Of a stretch of DNA of 64,000 bases, positions 58,453 through 64,000 are shown piece after piece. The position numbers and the translations under genes were made by a program. This DNA is from Citrus sinensis (taxonomy: Eukaryota; Streptophyta; Magnoliopsida; Sapindales; Rutaceae): NCBI RefSeq assembly GCF_022201045.2, contig NC_068558.1:18753501-18817500 (forward strand). Reading direction: 5' to 3'. Every line of letters starts with the position of its first letter. Position 1 is the stretch's first letter. The notes below the pieces were generated by a model. The model worked only from the letters and a program-made list of their open reading frames with translations. It did no database searches and was not told the DNA's origin.

Positions 58453-61333
58453 TCAAGGGTCCTGTGTATCTGGTTCTGATTGAATATTCATTATTTGGGA
58501 AACCACAAGCCTAGAGAGCTCACTGATAGCAGCTTGAACCTGATAATCATTGGACTCATTATTCCTTGACCATCCTGATGACTGTGAGTTTAATGTATAT
58601 TCAGTTGCAGCAACCCTCGTCTTTCTAGATGTGGTAAGAACTTTCTCCAAATCTAACCGTGAAAGTGGCCTTGGAGCCTGAGAAGAAAACATGGACCAAC
58701 AGACTCGTTAAGAAATTAGCATGAGTATCTGGCTATTGCACATATGTTTAATTAATAAAGATGATGAACTTCACCTACTATCTGCACAAATATAAAGTTT
58801 CCAACCATCGATAGTTTCTAAAACTGTCTATTTCAGTCCACCTATTTAGTTAAGACAGACAAATAATTTGAGTCGTATATTGAAGCTGATTCACTATTGA
58901 CACCAAGGATGCCCTATAAAAGAAAAAATAGCCAGATGAACCAAAAACGAATTTAAAAGACTTTTCAAAAATAAGTTTCATGATGCAACAATTTGTTGTT
59001 CTCACAGAAGTTGTCATACACAGAAATAAAGCAGGTCTTTAGGTCATTTGCGAAATATGACAGCACCAGCAGAGTTAATGTATGACAAACAAAAAAAGAA
59101 TTGATATGCAGATAGATATATGATATACAAACGGAAGCTTGTGGAGGGGCCCAATGCTCTCCCCCCACCCACAACACACAAAAAAAGAAAAAGAAGCAGA
59201 TTCGTTTAAGGGATATAGAAATTTGTTTGATACCACTAGTTTAAAGTGTGATTAAAATCTGCACCAATCTACCCTGAAGCTGATAATCTTTGACAAAATA
59301 AACAAAGAGAAGAGAAAACAAGGAAAATATGAGGGGAAAAAAAATGAAGATATCCTTACAGCTGCTGGTTTCCCCTTGCGTTCCTCATCTAGTAGTTCCC
59401 TAATAGAAAAGTAGGCCGCTTGCTTGCAAACTTCAAGAAGGTCTGAACCCGTGAATCCCTCACACAAACCGGCTAAATAGTCAAAGTCTATGTTCTCTTC
59501 GACCTTCTCACCCTTTAAAATCACCTTCAGTATCTGAGCCCTCTCCTTGCGGTCTGGCATCCCAATTTCAAAGGCTTGAGGGAGACGCCGAAGTATTGCT
59601 TCATCAAGTTCTGACGGACGATTAGTTGCCGCAAGAACCATCACACGGGCATTTTCTACAAGAAAAAACATAAAATTAAAAAACCGAAATGCTCTGGCCA
59701 AAACTAGGTTGACTAAAGAAAAACAGTATAATTGGGACAATCAGTTGAATAGAAAGTTACAAACATAAAGTTGCTTAGAGAAAGTTACAAACATGAAGCT
59801 GCTTAGAGATTTTAATGTTTTGTTGAAAAAGAAATACTCACGATCTGTTGTAAACCCATCCCATAAAGCCATAAACTCAGTCTTCATATTTGTCAATGCT
59901 TCATGGTCTGAAGTACGACGCTGACCCAAAAAGCTGTCAACCTCATCAATAAATATAATAGCAGGCTGGAGTTTATAGGCCAAGCTAAATACAGCAGCCA
60001 CTGCAAAAGTGCAATAAAATATCAATAAAAACCCACAATTAAGCACCAAACTTTGCAAAAGGAATACAAACATTGCAAAGGCAGCTTCAAAACTCACTTC
60101 TTTGCGTACGTGTAGTCAACAATTGCTCAATAATTTATAAGAAATTAAATAAGTACAAAATCATTAATCATACGACCCAGATGATGAAACAAACAATGAA
60201 TTAAGAATCAGGAAGTAAACCACTTAAAACGAACCACTTTGATAAGAAATCTTTTCCATCTTTGTGTACCGAGTCCTATTTCACCTTATAACCAAAGACA
60301 TAAATTCATATTCACTTTAACCACAGATATTTGATAAATATAATAGTTAGACTAGCAGAAACTTAATGTAATTTTTCATTCCCTAAATTTAATAATCCTA
60401 AAGATTACAAACAAAACCACGTGAATATTCAACTAACTATGTAATACAGTAATGATTTCTTAAAATGCGTTGTTTGCATGTCACATTGACAGTATCATAG
60501 AGATCAAACTACAAATAATATCCACAGTATCCAAAAAAATCATATTCTTGTACAGTATCAATGTTGTTTAAGCAAATAAACTTGCAAGTCCCATCCAATC
60601 ATAAAATTTTTTAGTCATCATCAACATGGAAAGATAGCTTGCTTTTTATCAGTGTTGCCAAACTGAATTTCATTACATATAATCAAATGGATAAATTGAA
60701 ATAACAAAGCATCTCTTGTGTACCCACCGAGTTTCTGAGCATCACCAAACCACTTGCTCATCAAATTCGATATCCTAACATTAATGAAAACAGCACCGGA
60801 CTCTTTTGCAATAGCTTTGGCAAGCATGGTCTTTCCGGTACCAGGAGGTCCATACAACAGAACTCCTTTCTGGGGACCGAGAAGCTTCCCATGAGAAAAC
60901 AACTCCGGCCTTCGTAAAGGAAGAATCACCAATTCATACAAAGCTTGCTTGATAGTTTCCAATCCCCCAATAGATTCAAATTCCACATCAATGTGGTCCG
61001 GATTTATAACATCACACGCTATTACATCCTGCGTATATATAAATTATCTATGTTATTGAAAATAAACCCAATAAAAAAGAAATCGATTTTGATTTTCTAT
61101 TAGAAAGAAAAAGAAAAACTTGCCTCGTAAGGATTGGTTTGAATGAGAGGACGACCCAAGCGTTTGGAAATTTCCTTCTTGTGTTCAAGGGCTTTCTTGG
61201 AGGCTTCACGGTTCGGGTCAAGGTGCCGGAGTCCCGCGAAAAGAACCAAACAGCTTAGGGCTGCACTCGCGGCGTATAATATCAGTTCCTGCAAGAACTT
61301 TGTCTCTGAAGAATTTCCCATTCTCTTCACCAT
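58453..61333 (-). CDS. MSP1/ATAD1-type AAA-ATPase (outer membrane protein extractor)
   Basis: Five exons: 61124-61333, 60728-61028, 59842-60000, 59360-59655, 58453-58677, giving 396 residues. Residues 14-36 form an N-terminal membrane anchor ([19 protein letters not shown]). The AAA module has Walker A GPPGTGKT (130-137), Walker [10 protein letters not shown] with Asp189/Glu190, sensor-1 Asn near 235 and the RR pair near 246-247. Everything needed for ATP hydrolysis is present. MSP1/ATAD1 extracts mislocalised tail-anchored proteins from mitochondrial and peroxisomal membranes; plant members (At4g27680, At5g53540) are presumed similar. Intron 1 has a GC donor (GAG/GCAAGT) with a normal AG acceptor, since only this keeps the conserved frame. 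An in-frame second ATG at 61321 is an alternative start and may match the usual MG(N/S)SSETKF start better. Confidence 0.94.
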
Positions 61334-62629
61334 GAAATACTAATAATAATAATAATAATAACAACAATATTACTATCACTTTTATTATTAATTTAGAAGT
61401 TTCTCGTTAATAATATCTCTGCAAGTGAAGAAATGAATTAGGGTTTGAAATTTATGTGAAGAAGAAAGAAGAAGAAGATGACACAGGAATTTTATTTACT
61501 TGTTGGGGATGGCAAAACCTTTTCCAAGGGCGGTAAATGGGCTGGCCTGTGGACATCTGGGCCTCGATTAAGCTATAAGTTTTATGGGCCGTGCCGCCAA
61601 ATCACAAAGCATTTGTACACGTCCTCCCGAAACCTTTTAAGTACACCCATTGGTGCTCTTTTGGTCAGCATATAAACTGGAACATCGGTCAAGAATTGTT
61701 CCGGACATATGTGAAAAGACAGATAGGCCCATATAAGGCAGTCGAAGTCACAAGATTATCCATAGAAGATACACTTCTATGACAAAAATCATGTTCGTCG
61801 GGCTCTTATTGAATGTTTCGTTTTCGGGGAAATGAAGGAAAGGAGAAGAGACGAAATGAGGAAAGGGGAAAAAAAAAATAAATAAATAAATAAAAGAAAA
61901 AATAATTTTATGTCAAATTAATTAATAAAATTGAGATTAATTCTTTTTTTTTCCTTATTTTTTTCACCCACTCCTTTTCATTACTCTTTTCCTCTCTTAT
62001 TTCTTCTAATGAAACTTATACTTAAGGTGGCATTTGGTGCACCTTATTATGTTAGTTTGTAATAGATTGTACTTAATTGTATAATATTGGATTAAAATAA
62101 ATTTAACATATTATTGTATTTGGTGTAATATAGAGTCTGTTACATATTTTAATATTTCTATTCTTATTTATATTACAGTAATATTATTTTGATTTATTAG
62201 TTAAAAATACATTTGTTTGTAGCCACCACCAATCACTCTCTACAGAATATAGATGTCATTTTTTGAAGTCCTAATAAGTATTGTTTGACTAGAATTTTGA
62301 CAGAAGATCTTAGACGAACGGGAGCTTTCTTTTCAATGATATTGTAATGGTGTGCAAAATCAAGATAAGAATTTTAATTATATCAAATATGACATTAAAA
62401 AAATCATCAAAATAAGATGGCCATTGGTGACAAGCGATTTTTAGTTGTGGTAATTTGCGGACACTAGTTAGTGACGAATAATTAAGCATGTCCAATCTAA
62501 TGTCCATAGTAATCGGATTTCCGAGGACCGAGACCTCAAATTTTTATGAAGCAACAAAATCAGGTAAAAAAAAAAAAGATATGAAATTGAAAATGCACCT
62601 GTGCATCTAAAGGACGAAAAAGCCAAGCA
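61334..62629. other. Promoter side of MSP1-like gene and AT-rich spacer
   Basis: A (TAA)n run lies at 61340-61362, just upstream of the start, probably in the 5' UTR. No other gene is recognised; two ORFs of about 65 codons at 61478-61782 show no homology that I recognise. Confidence 0.5.
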
Positions 62630-62930
62630 ACCGAACCAATCGAAAGAATTGACGGTTCAGTTTGGTTTTGATCGGTTTACATATCAATAAAAAAATCGAT
62701 CAATTTAATTAATTAAATAAAAAACATAATAAAAATTCGAGCAATTAGAAAAAATTAAGATTTTAAAAGTTAAAAAATTAAAAAAAAAACAAATCGGAAT
62801 CAAACTGACGATTCAATTTATATTTTTTAATTAAAATTATTCAATTCAACTCAATTTAGTAAAAGAAAAAAAAAAAAAAAGAAAGAAAGAAAGAAAGAAA
62901 GAACTGAATCCAACCGAGCCACCGAATAAC
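62630..62930. repeat. CGGTT-rich short element with (GAAA)n
   Basis: Motifs such as CGGTTCAGTTTGGTTTTGATC on the left and CCAACCGAGCC on the right are inverted. A (GAAA)n run lies at 62879-62901. Similar to 34388-34560. Confidence 0.45.
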
Positions 62931-63258
62931 TCCTACCCCTCGTACGTTATCAATCCCACTCAAAATTCAAAAGCATCCAATTTTCGGTAATTTACGAGCC
63001 CACACGCTAAGAAAAAAGTTTGATTGATTGAGTTGAACGCATGGTAGGCCCCATGCTTTCAGATTCTCGCATCTAAATGGATGATTGAAACTAACAAGAC
63101 CCCATGAATAGTACCGAGTTCACTCAGCTGTCCCCCCTGAAATATGCTCTCCGTCTCCACGGTTTACTCGCAAATAAAATTCCATTGGCTCTGCTCACCT
63201 CACGTACATTTTTGCTTTTTCATCACAACATCGAATCATTTCAACGCCCAGGTTCCAA

Positions 63259-63289
<31 letters not shown>

Positions 63290-64000
63290 CCAATACCAAC
63301 GGGCTCTCTTAGTGCGAGCCTCAGGAAATTTTAAAAATCTGGACTAGGAAATTTCAATTGATATTTTTTCCCAATCGCTCTGGAAAGTAGAAAGTAAGCA
63401 ATGTTCTTAGCTTTCTTCTTGATTTTTTTTTTCCATTTTTCATCAATAATAATGACAGATAAAGACGTAGTATATAAGTTAATGTGTCAACATACTATTA
63501 GATGATGCTCAATAATGACAGGAATAACAATTTTTATGTATATAAATTAACGCGTCAACATTCTATTAGTTGGATAATTATCAAATTGGCTCACTTCACT
63601 GAGATGCTTGTTTTTTTAATTTGAAGTCTGAATTTAATTTTTTTAGGTATTTGTTTATTTTAAAATTGTTTATTTTTTTAATTTATCACTTATTATTAGA
63701 CAATTTTATCTAAATAAAAAAGTAGAAAATAATTCACTTTTATCTGAAGTCCGAAGTGTAAATGAAAAATTTTAATTTCAAATTTAAAAAATACCCTTAA
63801 CAATTAATGTATTTTCCAATATTATGTATAAACCTTATATTTTTGTATTATTCTTGAAGTTAGTTTTTTTAATTGCTTTAAATTTTTATTCACATGATAA
63901 CATTAACTAAGCTGAAATATTGAACAAATCAAATTATGTTAATTGTGATGAATCAAAAATAAAATAACAGTGTTGATTTTATAATAAAATTTGATGTTAT
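62931..64000. other. AT-rich spacer with (AAT)n
   Basis: No gene seen. (AAT)n at 63260-63287. Confidence 0.6.

Noticed and set aside
1..64000. CRISPR arrays, bacterial operons, rRNA or tRNA genes
   Set aside because: None seen. Repeats are explained by transposons and microsatellites, and gene structure is eukaryotic.

Overview
The window is nuclear DNA from a flowering plant. Evidence: AT-rich spacers, spliced genes with GT-AG introns, a chloroplast-targeted protein, a retromer subunit, a heavy-metal-associated isoprenylated protein, and many plant-type transposons (Copia, chromodomain Gypsy, Athila/Tat-like Gypsy, Helitron, MULE-like and hAT-like short elements). A woody eudicot such as Citrus would fit, but the species cannot be fixed from sequence alone. 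There are six apparently intact protein genes: HIPP, PhzF-like, STR14-like rhodanese, VPS26, BCS1-type AAA-ATPase and MSP1/ATAD1-type AAA-ATPase. Several gene remnants sit among them.

Layout. 1-4.4 kb: Helitron-like sequence against a decayed Copia fragment, whose 3' LTR lies in or beside the first exon of a broken EDGP/basic-7S-globulin-like gene. 4.9-5.7 kb: an 832-bp foldback element with a perfect 9-bp target duplication. 6.3-7.3 kb: HIPP gene (-). 7.9-19.1 kb: a tandem pair of PhzF-like genes (-). The proximal copy is a recent pseudogene and the distal one is intact. Between them are a 4.9-kb chromodomain Gypsy element (TSD CATTG) and exon remnants of a gene that may carry an R3H domain. 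19.6-21.1 kb: head-to-tail Helitron-like units, two of which carry the same 290-bp Copia-LTR-like segment. 24.8-27.0 kb: STR14-like rhodanese (+). 28.0-31.9 kb: VPS26 (-). 36.2-37.6 kb: single-exon BCS1-type AAA-ATPase (-). 38-57 kb: a transposon block with a MULE-like MITE, a SIRE-like LTR, an internally deleted Athila-like element, a Copia element (TSD GATGT) nested in an older LTR, and a hAT-like MITE. 58.5-61.3 kb: MSP1/ATAD1-type AAA-ATPase (-). 61.5-64 kb: AT-rich spacer.

STR14, VPS26 and MSP1 also lie next to each other in Arabidopsis (At4g27700, At4g27690, At4g27680, recalled from memory), and VPS26A and an MSP1 are neighbours on chromosome 5. The window therefore looks like an ancestral gene neighbourhood stretched by transposons: the VPS26-MSP1 gap is about 27 kb. 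The genes are otherwise independent housekeeping functions (plastid sulfur/redox, endosomal sorting, membrane proteostasis, metal handling) and do not form a pathway. I found no clear new biological system. The most unusual structures are the gag-protease-integrase-tail fusion ORF of the deleted Athila-like element, the Helitron tandem array with a captured LTR, and the foldback element.
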